A DNA stretch of 34,896 nucleotides from the NCBI GenBank assembly GCA_021297895.1, contig JAJTHN010000042.1:1-34896 (forward strand), in the 5' to 3' direction. The translations under genes were made by a program, and so were the position numbers. Shown here one piece after another: positions 1 to 7,402 of the stretch. The first letter of the stretch is position 1; each line of letters opens with the position of its first letter. This DNA comes from Phycisphaeraceae bacterium (lineage in GTDB: Bacteria; Planctomycetota; Phycisphaerae; Phycisphaerales; UBA1924). The notes beneath the pieces are model-generated. The model was given only the letters and a program-made list of their open reading frames with translations. It searched no databases and was not told the origin of the DNA.

Positions 1-22
1 ACGCGCGGGGCGGGCGGGAGCA

Positions 23-78
23 CCCCCTCCGCCGCGAAGACGCGCCCCCCCACCACCTCCCCCGCTGAGCGGGGGAGG
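23..78. repeat. Hairpin-bearing dispersed repeat, copy 1
   Basis: A pyrimidine-rich block ends in a palindrome. The arm CCTCCCCCG (56-64) pairs with CGGGGGAGG (70-78) across a 5-base loop. The same block recurs at 133-191 with a different loop. Conserved arms with a changed loop resemble a REP-like element. I see no transposase nearby. Confidence 0.7.
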
Positions 79-88
79 ATCTGTCTTC

Positions 89-118
89 TTTGCTGCTTTG
101 AGAATTTGCTGCTTTGAG
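89..118. repeat. 14-bp direct repeat, two copies
   Basis: The 14-mer TTTGCTGCTTTGAG occurs at 89-102 and again at 105-118, separated by two bases. It lies between the two hairpin repeats. No function is apparent. Confidence 0.8.
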
Positions 119-132
119 CTTTCGCCCCGCCG

Positions 133-191
133 CCCCCTCCGCCGCGCGGACTCGCCCCCCCACCACCTCCCCCGGTAGGAACCGGGGGAGG
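133..191. repeat. Hairpin-bearing dispersed repeat, copy 2
   Basis: This is the second copy of the block at 23-78. Here the stem is 10 bp, CCTCCCCCGG (166-175) with CCGGGGGAGG (182-191), around a 6-base loop. The flanking C-rich stretch is nearly identical to copy 1. Confidence 0.7.
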
Positions 192-203
192 AGCTTTCTG
201 ACT

Positions 204-283
204 CTGCCACTGCGCCACTGTGCCACTGTGCCACTGCGCCACTCTGCCACCGCGCCACTCTGCCACCGCCCCACTCCGCCGCT
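204..283. repeat. Imperfect tandem repeat of 8-bp units, ten copies
   Basis: Ten consecutive 8-base units follow the consensus SYGCCACT, for example CTGCCACT, GCGCCACT and GTGCCACT, with drift in the last units. The period is not a multiple of three, so it would not give a simple protein repeat. It sits about 60 bases upstream of the ECF sigma factor start and may lie in its upstream region. Together with the other repeats, 1-344 holds no convincing gene. Confidence 0.75.
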
Positions 284-344
284 CGCGGCGGTGGTCGCGG
301 GTTGGGTGGGCGCATACTTGTGCTCGGGGGTGCGTCTATCGGGC

Positions 345-1442
345 ATGAGCACACGTGGCACTTCATCATGGAAGCTGGCCGATGCGTCGGCCGCCGCGGG
401 CGTGAGCGATCTGGCCGCGCTGGAGCGGTACGCGACCTCCGGCGATCCGCGGGCGTTTGAGATTCTGGCGGTGCGATACCGCGACATGGTGCTGGGCACC
501 TGTCTGCGGACGCTCTCGAGCATGGCCGATGCCGAGGATGCCACGCAGGAGACGTTCCTGAAGCTCGCGCGGCACGCGCGGGAGATCCGCAGCAACGCCG
601 CGGCGTGGCTGCACGCCACCGCGGTGCGCACGAGCCTCGATGCGCTGCGGCGGCGCACCAGCCAACGCCGGGCCGTCGAACGCTCCGCCGCCGATCGCGT
701 CGCGATGGAGCGCACCGCGGCGCGGGCCGAGTCGCCCGCGGATGAGCCGACCTGGCGGCAGATACAGCCGGTGGTCGATGCGGCGCTGGCGAGCCTGAGC
801 GATGCGGACCGATCGCTGATCGTCGAGCGATTCCTGGCCGGTCGCCCGCAGGCGGACATGGCCGCGGAAGCGGGCGTGTCGCAGGGGACGATGTCGCGAC
901 GCATCGATGCGGCGCTGGAGCGGCTCCGCGGGCGTCGCATCTTTCTGCACCTGCCGCCCGATGAGAGCAAGAACTTCCACGGCGGCACGCTCATGGCGCT
1001 CCGGCCGTTCAAGGGCCACCCCGCCGACACGGGCGTGAAGCACTCCAGCGCGGGTAACCACGAGCTGCTGGCCGGGAACTGGATCCCCATGCCGGAACTG
1101 GACCTGACCATCGACGGCGACGCGATCAACATGGGCCAGGGCGACTGGACCCGCGAGTCGTTGCGGATCATCTCGTGGGAGAAGACCGACGCATTCGCAC
1201 GCGTGGAGGTCATCTGCAAGGGCGCGGCCGACCGCACGATGATCGGCAAGCGCTTCAAGCTCCTGGCGCGTCTGGCCGATGATGGATCCATCACGCTGAC
1301 GCACCACACGCTGGCCAGCGGGAAGAACAGCCAGTGGCCCGAGGGCTTCGATGAGCCGTTCCTCAGCGCCGACCCCGAGGGGAGCGTCGCACCCCGGGCG
1401 GGCCTGCGGACGCTGCTGTTCCGCCCGGGAGCGCAGCCGTGA
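345..1442 (+). CDS. ECF-type RNA polymerase sigma factor with a ~165-residue C-terminal extension
   Basis: I chose the ATG at 345 because sequence upstream in the same frame translates the low-complexity repeats. The 365-residue protein has sigma region 2 at about 24-115, including the AEDATQETFLKLA segment, and region 4 at about 145-200 with a helix-turn-helix (QADMAAEAGVSQGTMSRRI). About 165 residues follow that are not part of a normal ECF sigma factor. They are rich in predicted beta structure, with a LLAGNWIP segment and alternating hydrophobics. This faintly resembles the planctomycete lipocalin-like TIGR03067 domain, but I cannot assign it. The C-terminal domain could sense a signal or replace an anti-sigma factor, which is inference. 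The stop overlaps the next gene's GTG start (GTGA), so the two are translationally coupled. The sigma call is firm; the C-terminal domain is unknown. Confidence 0.85.
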   Translation: MSTRGTSSWKLADASAAAGVSDLAALERYATSGDPRAFEILAVRYRDMVLGTCLRTLSSMADAEDATQETFLKLARHAREIRSNAAAWLHATAVRTSLDALRRRTSQRRAVERSAADRVAMERTAARAESPADEPTWRQIQPVVDAALASLSDADRSLIVERFLAGRPQADMAAEAGVSQGTMSRRIDAALERLRGRRIFLHLPPDESKNFHGGTLMALRPFKGHPADTGVKHSSAGNHELLAGNWIPMPELDLTIDGDAINMGQGDWTRESLRIISWEKTDAFARVEVICKGAADRTMIGKRFKLLARLADDGSITLTHHTLASGKNSQWPEGFDEPFLSADPEGSVAPRAGLRTLLFRPGAQP

Positions 1443-2215
1443 AGGCCCGCGCCTTCTCGCTTGTCGAACTGCTCGTGGTCATCGCGGTGATCGCGGTGCT
1501 GCTGGCGATCCTTGTGCCGGTGCTGGCCTCCGCCCGCGCCAGCGCACGGACCAGCACCTGCTCGAGCCGCACACGCCAGATCCTCGTGGCGATGAACACC
1601 TTCGCCAAGGACCACAAGGGCCAATTGCCCGCCAACCGCGCGCTGGTGAACGAGCGCGAGCACGTCACCTGGCGGTGGCGGTTCCTGAGCGAGGGGTATC
1701 TGGACTCGCCGTCGGCCTTCATCTGTCCCGCACATCCCGCGACGCCCTTCGGCGGCCCGCTGAGCGAGCAGGGCAATCCTGACCGCGGCACCACGTGCGT
1801 CGGCGACACGCCGTCGTCTTACGCCGTCAACGGGCACATCCTCTGGCGGAACACCACCGCCGCGTTCACCAGCGACCGCGCCGACATCGCCATCGAACGC
1901 CCGAGCCACACCGCACTGATCGTCGAATCCGCCGGCGGCGTGCCCGACATGCGCGTGATCGACGAGATCGTGGTCCTGGACTTCAACGGCGTCGGCTTCT
2001 ACGGCCACTGGCACGCGCGGCAGGGAACCTACGGCTTCTACGACGGGCACGTCGAGCGGATCGCGTTCCTGCGCACCGGCGACAAGGACTGCCGCTGGCA
2101 CAACGGCCGGGACTTCAGCGCCGACCCCATCGACGGTCAGGAGCCACAGGAACTCGGCCAGCACTCGCACCCGGACTGGTCGCTGCTGGTGCCCAAGGTT
2201 TATCTGGGAGGCTGA
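1439..2215 (+). CDS. Prepilin-like protein with N-terminal methylation motif and H-X9-DG signature
   Basis: The 258-residue protein begins with a type IV prepilin/pseudopilin leader: a short basic start, then AFSLVELLVVIAVIAVLLAI, with cleavage expected before the F and a Glu at +5. The middle resembles the DUF1559-like prepilin proteins that are hugely expanded in planctomycetes. Near residue 190 there is an exact H-X9-DG motif (His, nine residues, Asp-Gly) within HARQGTYGFYDGH. Translation begins at GTG 1439, overlapping the sigma factor stop by four bases. Such proteins are presumed to be membrane-anchored, surface-exposed products of a type II secretion-like or pilus-like system; the function of this paralog is unknown. 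Coupling to the sigma factor suggests co-regulation. Confidence 0.85.
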   Translation: MKARAFSLVELLVVIAVIAVLLAILVPVLASARASARTSTCSSRTRQILVAMNTFAKDHKGQLPANRALVNEREHVTWRWRFLSEGYLDSPSAFICPAHPATPFGGPLSEQGNPDRGTTCVGDTPSSYAVNGHILWRNTTAAFTSDRADIAIERPSHTALIVESAGGVPDMRVIDEIVVLDFNGVGFYGHWHARQGTYGFYDGHVERIAFLRTGDKDCRWHNGRDFSADPIDGQEPQELGQHSHPDWSLLVPKVYLGG

Positions 2216-2411
2216 GGACGGCCGCGGGGTGCCTCGGGGCGGACGGGTCTGCATGCGGGTGTGTCGATGGCGGTGAGGCGGCGTGCGCGTGCCGCATGGC
2301 CCGGTGTCCCGTGCGCGGGGTAGACTCTCCGCGGGTCGCGGCTTTGCGCAGACCCTGTCCCGCTTCCGCACCATCAGCCACCATCCGCCACCCTCCACCG
2401 GAGCCGAGCAC

Positions 2412-4028
2412 ATGGCCAAGAGCGCATCGAGCAAGCACCCCGCCCACTACACCCGCCTGTGCGACCTGCTGCGTGAGGCCGCATCGATCGGCGCGGTCGG
2501 CTCGCTGCTCGGCTGGGATCAGGAAACCTACATGCCCCACGCGGGCGCGGCGATGCCGGGCGGGCGCGCCGACCAGTCGTCGATCATTTCGGGCATCGTG
2601 CACGAGCGTCGCACGAGCAAGGAGATCGGCGACCTTATCGCCCGCTGCGAGGCTGACAAGAACCTGCTGGGCGACAGCCGCATCGCCGCGAACATCCGTG
2701 AGATGCGGCGCGACTACGACCTGGCGACGAAACTGCCGACGAGCCTTGTCAGCGAACTGGCCCGGACGGGCAGCCTGTCGCAGGACGCATGGAAGGACGC
2801 CCGCGCCAAGAACCGCTTCAAGGACTTCAAGCCGTGGCTCGAGAAGATGCTCGACCTGACGCGGCAGAAGGCCAAGTGCTACGGCGTGCCCAAGGGCGGC
2901 GAGGTGTACGACGCGCTGCTGGATGAGTACGAGCCGGGCATGACCGCGCGGGAGGTCGAAGGGATCTTCACGCCGCTGCGCGGGCGGCTGGCCGGGCTGG
3001 TGAGCGAGATCGTCGCGAGCAAGGCGAAGGTGAGCGACAAGTGCACCGAGATCGGCGCGAGCCAGGCGGACCAGCACGCGTTCGGGCACGACGTGATCAA
3101 GGCGCTGGGCTTTGACCTCAACGCCGGGCGGCTGGACACGACGGCCCACCCGTTCTGCTCGGGCATGGGCCCCGGCGACACAAGGCTGACGACGCGGTAC
3201 GGCAAGCCCAGCATTCTCGAAGCGCTCGGCAGCACGATGCACGAGGCCGGGCACGGGATGTACGAGCAGGGCCTGCCCAAGGGCACGCACTTCGGCCAGC
3301 CGCTGGCGGACGCGATCAGCCTGGGCATTCACGAGAGCCAGTCGCGGATGTGGGAGAACCTTGTCGGACGCTCGCGGGCGTTCTGGCAGTGGGCGCTGCC
3401 GGTGGCCAAGAAGCGTTTCGGCGCCAAGTTGGCGAAGGTGAATGTCGATCAGATGTACGCCGCGGCGAATGTGGTCCAGCCGTCGTTCATCCGGGTGGAG
3501 GCCGACGAGGCGACGTACAACCTGCACATCATGATCCGCTTTGCGATCGAGCGTGCGCTGATCAGTGAAGATCTGAGCGTGAGCGATCTGCCCGGAACGT
3601 GGAACGCGATGTACAAGGAGTATCTGGGCCTGAAGGTGCCCAGCGACACGCTCGGGTGTCTGCAGGATGTGCACTGGTCGTTCGGGCTCATCGGCTACTT
3701 CCCGACGTACACGCTGGGCAATCTGTACGCGGCACAGTTCTGGGTGCAGATCTCTCGCGACATTCCGGATCTGGACAAGCGCATGGCCAAGGGCGACTTC
3801 GCGCCGCTGCTGGCGTGGCTGCGGAAGAACATCCATCAGCACGGTCGTCGGTATCGCGCGGCGGAGTTGTGCCAGCGCGTGACCGGTCGGCCGCTCAGCG
3901 CCGATCCGCTCATGGCGTATCTCGAGGGCAAGTTGCGGCCGATCTACGGTCTGGACGGAGGCGCCAAGGCCGGAGCGAAGGCCGCATTCAAGCCCGCGCG
4001 GCGGGCGCACGCGATGGCGATGGCCTGA
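2412..4028 (+). CDS. Carboxypeptidase Taq-type metallopeptidase (family M32)
   Basis: This 538-residue protein matches the M32 family in length and motifs. The zinc site HEAGH is at residues 277-281 and is followed by the family-typical HESQSRMWEN segment. Also present are EADEATYNLHI and the C-terminal DTLGCLQDVHWSFG and GYFPTYTLGN blocks. M32 enzymes are cytoplasmic, metal-dependent carboxypeptidases that remove most C-terminal residues but not proline. The ATG at 2412 begins where family homology starts; a GGAG lies about 10 bases upstream. An in-frame upstream extension to 2283 is unlikely. The last 25 or so residues form an Ala/Lys/Arg-rich tail. The 196-base gap before it shows nothing I can name. 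Confidence 0.95.
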   Translation: MAKSASSKHPAHYTRLCDLLREAASIGAVGSLLGWDQETYMPHAGAAMPGGRADQSSIISGIVHERRTSKEIGDLIARCEADKNLLGDSRIAANIREMRRDYDLATKLPTSLVSELARTGSLSQDAWKDARAKNRFKDFKPWLEKMLDLTRQKAKCYGVPKGGEVYDALLDEYEPGMTAREVEGIFTPLRGRLAGLVSEIVASKAKVSDKCTEIGASQADQHAFGHDVIKALGFDLNAGRLDTTAHPFCSGMGPGDTRLTTRYGKPSILEALGSTMHEAGHGMYEQGLPKGTHFGQPLADAISLGIHESQSRMWENLVGRSRAFWQWALPVAKKRFGAKLAKVNVDQMYAAANVVQPSFIRVEADEATYNLHIMIRFAIERALISEDLSVSDLPGTWNAMYKEYLGLKVPSDTLGCLQDVHWSFGLIGYFPTYTLGNLYAAQFWVQISRDIPDLDKRMAKGDFAPLLAWLRKNIHQHGRRYRAAELCQRVTGRPLSADPLMAYLEGKLRPIYGLDGGAKAGAKAAFKPARRAHAMAMA

Positions 4029-4060
4029 GCCATCGGGCGCGAGGAGCAGCCGAGCAGCGC

Positions 4061-5113
4061 GTGAGCACCAGCCCCCCCACCATCGGCGTGAAGGGACCAT
4101 CGGCCGCGCCAGTGGCGGCGGCGCTGACGGTCGCGGGCGGTGTGTTCGCGCTGACGCCGTGGTGCAAAACGTGGCTGGCGCTGCTGCTGGGCATCGTGCT
4201 TGCGGTGGCCGGCCTGTCGGCGTTCACGGGGCTGGCCAAGAAGCACTCGCGGACGCTCATGCAGGTGGCGATCGTGCTGCTTGGGCTGAGCATCGATCTG
4301 GCGCAGGTTGCACGCGCGGGCGTGCCGGGGCTCGCGTTCGCGGCGGGGACGATCGTGCTGGTGTTCGCGGTCGGCGCGGCGGTGGCCCGGTGGCTGGCGC
4401 TCGAGCGCAACGTCGCGGCGCTGGTCGCATCGGGAACGGCGATCTGCGGCGGATCGGCGATCGCGGCGACGAGCACGGTCATCCGCGCGACCGCGGCGCA
4501 GACGAGCGTGGCGCTCGGTGTTGTGTTCGTGCTCAACGCGGTGGCGTTGTTCGTGTTCCCGCCGTTAGGCCAGTGGCTGCAACTGAGCCAGCAGCAGTTC
4601 GGCGCGTGGGCCGCGGTGGCCATTCATGACATGGCCAGCGTGACGGGCGCGGGCAAGGCGTTCGGCCCCGAAGCGCTGGAGCAGGCCACGGTGATCAAGC
4701 TCACGCGCGTGCTGTGGATCGTGCCGGTGGCGGTGGTCCTGGGGTGGTACGTGTCGCGCGGGGACGCGGGCCGGACCAGCGCGGGCGACGGGGCGACGGT
4801 CCGTTCGGCACGATGGACGTTCTGGCAGGTCGTGCCGTGGTTCATCGCGGCGTTTGTCGGCGCGGTGCTGCTGCGCGCGGGCGTGCTGGCGATGCTCGGG
4901 CCGGGCGATCCGGCGGCGATGTTCGAACGCTTCGCGGCGGGGGCGAAGTCGGTCGCTGGGGCGATGATGGCCCTGGCGCTGTTTCTGATCGGTTCGACGC
5001 TCTCGCGCAAGGCGATCGCGGAGGTCGGCTGGCGACCAATGGTTCACGGCGTGATTCTGTGGCTGACGCTGAGCGTCGTGTCGCTGCTGGTCATTCGCGC
5101 GACGATCGATTGA
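4061..5113 (+). CDS. UPF0324 (YeiH-type) multi-pass membrane protein, putative sulfur-anion exporter
   Basis: The 350-residue protein is almost entirely hydrophobic, with about ten transmembrane segments. It carries the UPF0324 hallmark near residue 125 (GTAICGGSAIAATS) and a second block, AVAIHDMASVTGAG. The start is GTG at 4061; reading further upstream in frame runs antisense-like through the peptidase gene. The family is usually annotated as a putative sulfate exporter, but its substrate is not well proven. The gene follows the M32 peptidase by 32 bases. It is convergent, with a 17-base gap, to the cysteine dioxygenase, which makes cysteine sulfinate and leads to sulfite and sulfate. A role in removing excess sulfur oxyanions is therefore plausible but inferred. 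Confidence 0.88.
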   Translation: MSTSPPTIGVKGPSAAPVAAALTVAGGVFALTPWCKTWLALLLGIVLAVAGLSAFTGLAKKHSRTLMQVAIVLLGLSIDLAQVARAGVPGLAFAAGTIVLVFAVGAAVARWLALERNVAALVASGTAICGGSAIAATSTVIRATAAQTSVALGVVFVLNAVALFVFPPLGQWLQLSQQQFGAWAAVAIHDMASVTGAGKAFGPEALEQATVIKLTRVLWIVPVAVVLGWYVSRGDAGRTSAGDGATVRSARWTFWQVVPWFIAAFVGAVLLRAGVLAMLGPGDPAAMFERFAAGAKSVAGAMMALALFLIGSTLSRKAIAEVGWRPMVHGVILWLTLSVVSLLVIRATID

Positions 5114-5130
5114 GCGCCGAGCCTGCTTGC

Positions 5131-5772
5131 TCAGGAGCCGGCGGGACGCATGTGGTCGTAGAACGCATCGCACTCGGGGCCGGATGATGCCGCGAAGGGG
5201 TAGGTGTTCATCTTCTTGATCCGCGGCGAGTAGATGTGCAGCGTGATCAGGTCCGTGCCCGGAGCCTGCATGTTCGCGACCTGGTGGATGTCGGCGTCGT
5301 CGGCGGCACAGACATAGCCCGGCTTCATCTCGATGACGTGATCCGGACAGACCAGGCCCGATGCGGTCTTGCGGAAGCGGATCTCTGTGCCCGTGCCCTC
5401 GATGATCTTGAACGCGCACGAGACGCCCTGATGGTCGTGGATCGGCGTGCAGTGGCCGCTGCGCCAGGTCAGTGCCAGGAGTTCAAACCAAGGTGACGAA
5501 GCGATGGTGTTTCGGCGATAGGCCTTGCTGCCGAAGATGCACGCACCAGCGATGTCCTCGCGCGTGACCTTCGCGGCGCGAAGCAGCCGGGAGAGCGTGG
5601 CCAGATCCGCCCGACGATCAAGACCCATGAGGTAGTCGATGAGATCGGCCAGCCGCGGGAAACGCGACCCCGGGCCGGTCGCCACGACGGAGCCGGCATG
5701 CATGCGGCGCGGGCCGGTGCGGGTAGCGGCGGACCGCTTGGGGGACTTTGTGCGGACGGCGTGTGGAGGCAT
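5131..5772 (-). CDS. Cysteine dioxygenase type I
   Basis: The 213-residue cupin protein oxidises L-cysteine to cysteine sulfinate with a mononuclear iron centre. The three iron-ligand histidines are H112 and H114 (in IHDHQGVSC) and H163 (IHQVANM). C119 sits five residues after H114, the spacing of Cys93 in mammalian CDO, and Y181 (LHIYSP) matches Tyr157. The pair that forms the Cys-Tyr cofactor therefore appears to be present. The first ~35 residues are basic and poorly conserved. The ATG at 5772 fits a predicted leaderless promoter at 5779-5806; Met24 (5703) is an alternative start. The neighbour is a convergent UPF0324 exporter-like gene. Confidence 0.92.
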   Translation of the reverse strand: MPPHAVRTKSPKRSAATRTGPRRMHAGSVVATGPGSRFPRLADLIDYLMGLDRRADLATLSRLLRAAKVTREDIAGACIFGSKAYRRNTIASSPWFELLALTWRSGHCTPIHDHQGVSCAFKIIEGTGTEIRFRKTASGLVCPDHVIEMKPGYVCAADDADIHQVANMQAPGTDLITLHIYSPRIKKMNTYPFAASSGPECDAFYDHMRPAGS

Positions 5773-5778
5773 GGGTCA

Positions 5779-5806
5779 AGTGTACTTCATCGCGGACATG
5801 CCGCAA
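5779..5806 (-). promoter_or_regulatory. Predicted leaderless promoter of the cysteine dioxygenase gene
   Basis: On the minus strand, TTGCGG (5801-5806), a 16-base spacer and TACACT (5779-5784) are followed by six bases and the ATG. The transcription start would fall on or next to the start codon. No Shine-Dalgarno sequence is visible. Confidence 0.5.
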
Positions 5807-6076
5807 GGCGGGAGATCGTGCGACGAGGGTGGATCAAGGGGAGATGCGGATAGGCGGGAGGGATGGGCCGGGTCGGGCGCGACGCGTGGCCCAGGAATCG
5901 GCGTGACCGGGACTCCTGCGGCGACCGATGGTGGAGGAGCGGAAAACGGCCGTCATCCCGTGGCCCGGGTCGACTTGCGGAACACCTGCCAGCGGAAGCG
6001 TGCGCACGGGCAACATCGCACCACGAACGCACACCTCGGCTCCCCGCGGCTGATCATCGCCGAGCGGTGAAGCGGG
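5807..6076. other. Non-coding gap with no recognisable feature
   Basis: This stretch lies between the cysteine dioxygenase promoter and the end of the PLP enzyme gene. I see only a weak inverted repeat, CTCGGC/GCCGAG, near 6035-6065 with a long loop and no T tract, which I would not call a terminator. Confidence 0.5.
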
Positions 6077-7363
6077 CTACGCGCCCGCGAACGCACGCTC
6101 CTCCGCCAGTTCGGCCTTGACCGCGCGGGCCAGATAGTCGAACTGGTCGAAGGTGTTGTACGGCGCGACGCTGATCCGCAGCAACCGCCCCGGGATATCG
6201 GGCGTGCGGAAGACCGGGATCTGGATGCGCCAGCGTGCCAGAAGTCGGTCCTGGAGCGCATCGGCGTACCGCGTCGGGCGCGCGGCGAGGCGGGCCTCGG
6301 CCTCGGGGCTGAGCGAAGGTAGAACCATGGTGGACATGCAGCCGAGCATGGCATTTGGTACAGGCGGGGCGATGCCCAGCACGGCGCAGATGTGGTCGCG
6401 TGCCCGCAGGCAAAGCGCGTTGTGCCGCTCTCGCATGTTCGCGAGCGTCGCGACACCGGCGATTTCCGGGAGCACCCGGAGGCACGAGGGTGTGGCCAGC
6501 GACGCGGTCAGGTCGCCGGTGCCCGTGAAGTCGAACTGCAGGCGGAACCTTGAGCGATCGGTGCGTGTGGCGTTGTAGCCGTGGCTGGTTGTCAGCGGGT
6601 CGATGAGATGTCGGCGATCCTCACGAACGTACAGGAACGCGCTGCCCTTCGGTGCGCTGAGCCACTTGTGGAAGTTGCCGGTGACATACGCGGGGCCGTC
6701 CGGCGGGAGGATGCCGCGGACATTCAGGTCGAGAAACGCCGGAGCGTGCGCACTGTCCAGCAGCGTGTCGATGCCCAAGGCCGCGAACTCGCGGATGATG
6801 CGCTCCACGGGCATGATGAACCCGGTCGGGCTGGTGATGTGCGAGAGCAGGAGCAGCTTGGTGCGTGGGGTGATGGCCCCGGTGAGCGTGCGGGTGATCA
6901 GATCGGCGGCCGCTGCCGCGTCTTGCGGAAGCGGGAAGGCCAGCGGGACGTAGACCAGACGAGCGCCGGTTCGCTCGGCGACGTATCGCGCGCTGTTCAC
7001 GCACGCGTTGTACTCATGCGTGCACGCGATGATCTCATCGCCCGGGGCAAAGCGGAGGCTCTTGATGACCGTCGCCACGCCGGTGCTGGCGTTGGGAACG
7101 AAGGCGAAGCCCTCGGGATCGCAGCCGACGAAACCGGAGAGCGCCTGCCGCGCTTCATCGAGCATCGGCTCGATGAGTTCGACGAAGAACCGCACGCTGT
7201 CCTGCTCGATGATCGAGGCGATGCGCAGCTGCTCGGCCTGCACGCGGCGCGACAGCGCGCCGAACGACCCGTGGTTCAGAAACGCCATCGCGGGGTCGAG
7301 CATGTACTCGCTGATGCAAGGTGCCGGGGGCGGAATCGGGATTGGCGGAGTGTTCGTCGTCAT
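6077..7363 (-). CDS. Class V PLP-dependent aminotransferase-like enzyme (isopenicillin-N epimerase-like)
   Basis: The 428-residue protein is a fold-type I PLP enzyme. FLNHGSFG at 28-35, typical of the isopenicillin N epimerase-like branch, opens the domain. D203 in LLDSAHAPA should bind the pyridine nitrogen, and K233 in TGNFHKWLSAPKG is the likely Schiff-base lysine. Members act as epimerases, desulfurases, lyases or aminotransferases, so the reaction here is not predictable. The N-terminus has a short proline-rich run. The gene lies 39 bases behind the ABC exporter gene on the same strand and is probably cotranscribed. With the divergent SET-NRPS pair, it could modify an amino acid for that pathway, which is inference. 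Confidence 0.88.
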   Translation of the reverse strand: MTTNTPPIPIPPPAPCISEYMLDPAMAFLNHGSFGALSRRVQAEQLRIASIIEQDSVRFFVELIEPMLDEARQALSGFVGCDPEGFAFVPNASTGVATVIKSLRFAPGDEIIACTHEYNACVNSARYVAERTGARLVYVPLAFPLPQDAAAAADLITRTLTGAITPRTKLLLLSHITSPTGFIMPVERIIREFAALGIDTLLDSAHAPAFLDLNVRGILPPDGPAYVTGNFHKWLSAPKGSAFLYVREDRRHLIDPLTTSHGYNATRTDRSRFRLQFDFTGTGDLTASLATPSCLRVLPEIAGVATLANMRERHNALCLRARDHICAVLGIAPPVPNAMLGCMSTMVLPSLSPEAEARLAARPTRYADALQDRLLARWRIQIPVFRTPDIPGRLLRISVAPYNTFDQFDYLARAVKAELAEERAFAGA

Positions 7364-7402
7364 GGTGTGTTCCGTGAATCAATCGGCCGATCAGCCCGGG
7401 CG

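Noticed and set aside
204-283. CRISPR-like array
   Set aside because: Units are only 8 bases and directly adjacent, with no spacers and no cas genes. It is a short tandem repeat.
2115-4100. Long minus-strand open frame of 661 codons opposite the M32 peptidase
   Set aside because: It has no recognisable motif, and the opposite strand has complete catalytic motifs. It is a shadow frame.
5114-5130. Shared bidirectional terminator between the exporter and cysteine dioxygenase genes
   Set aside because: Only a 5-bp TGAGC/GCTCA inverted repeat with a long loop and no T tract is visible.
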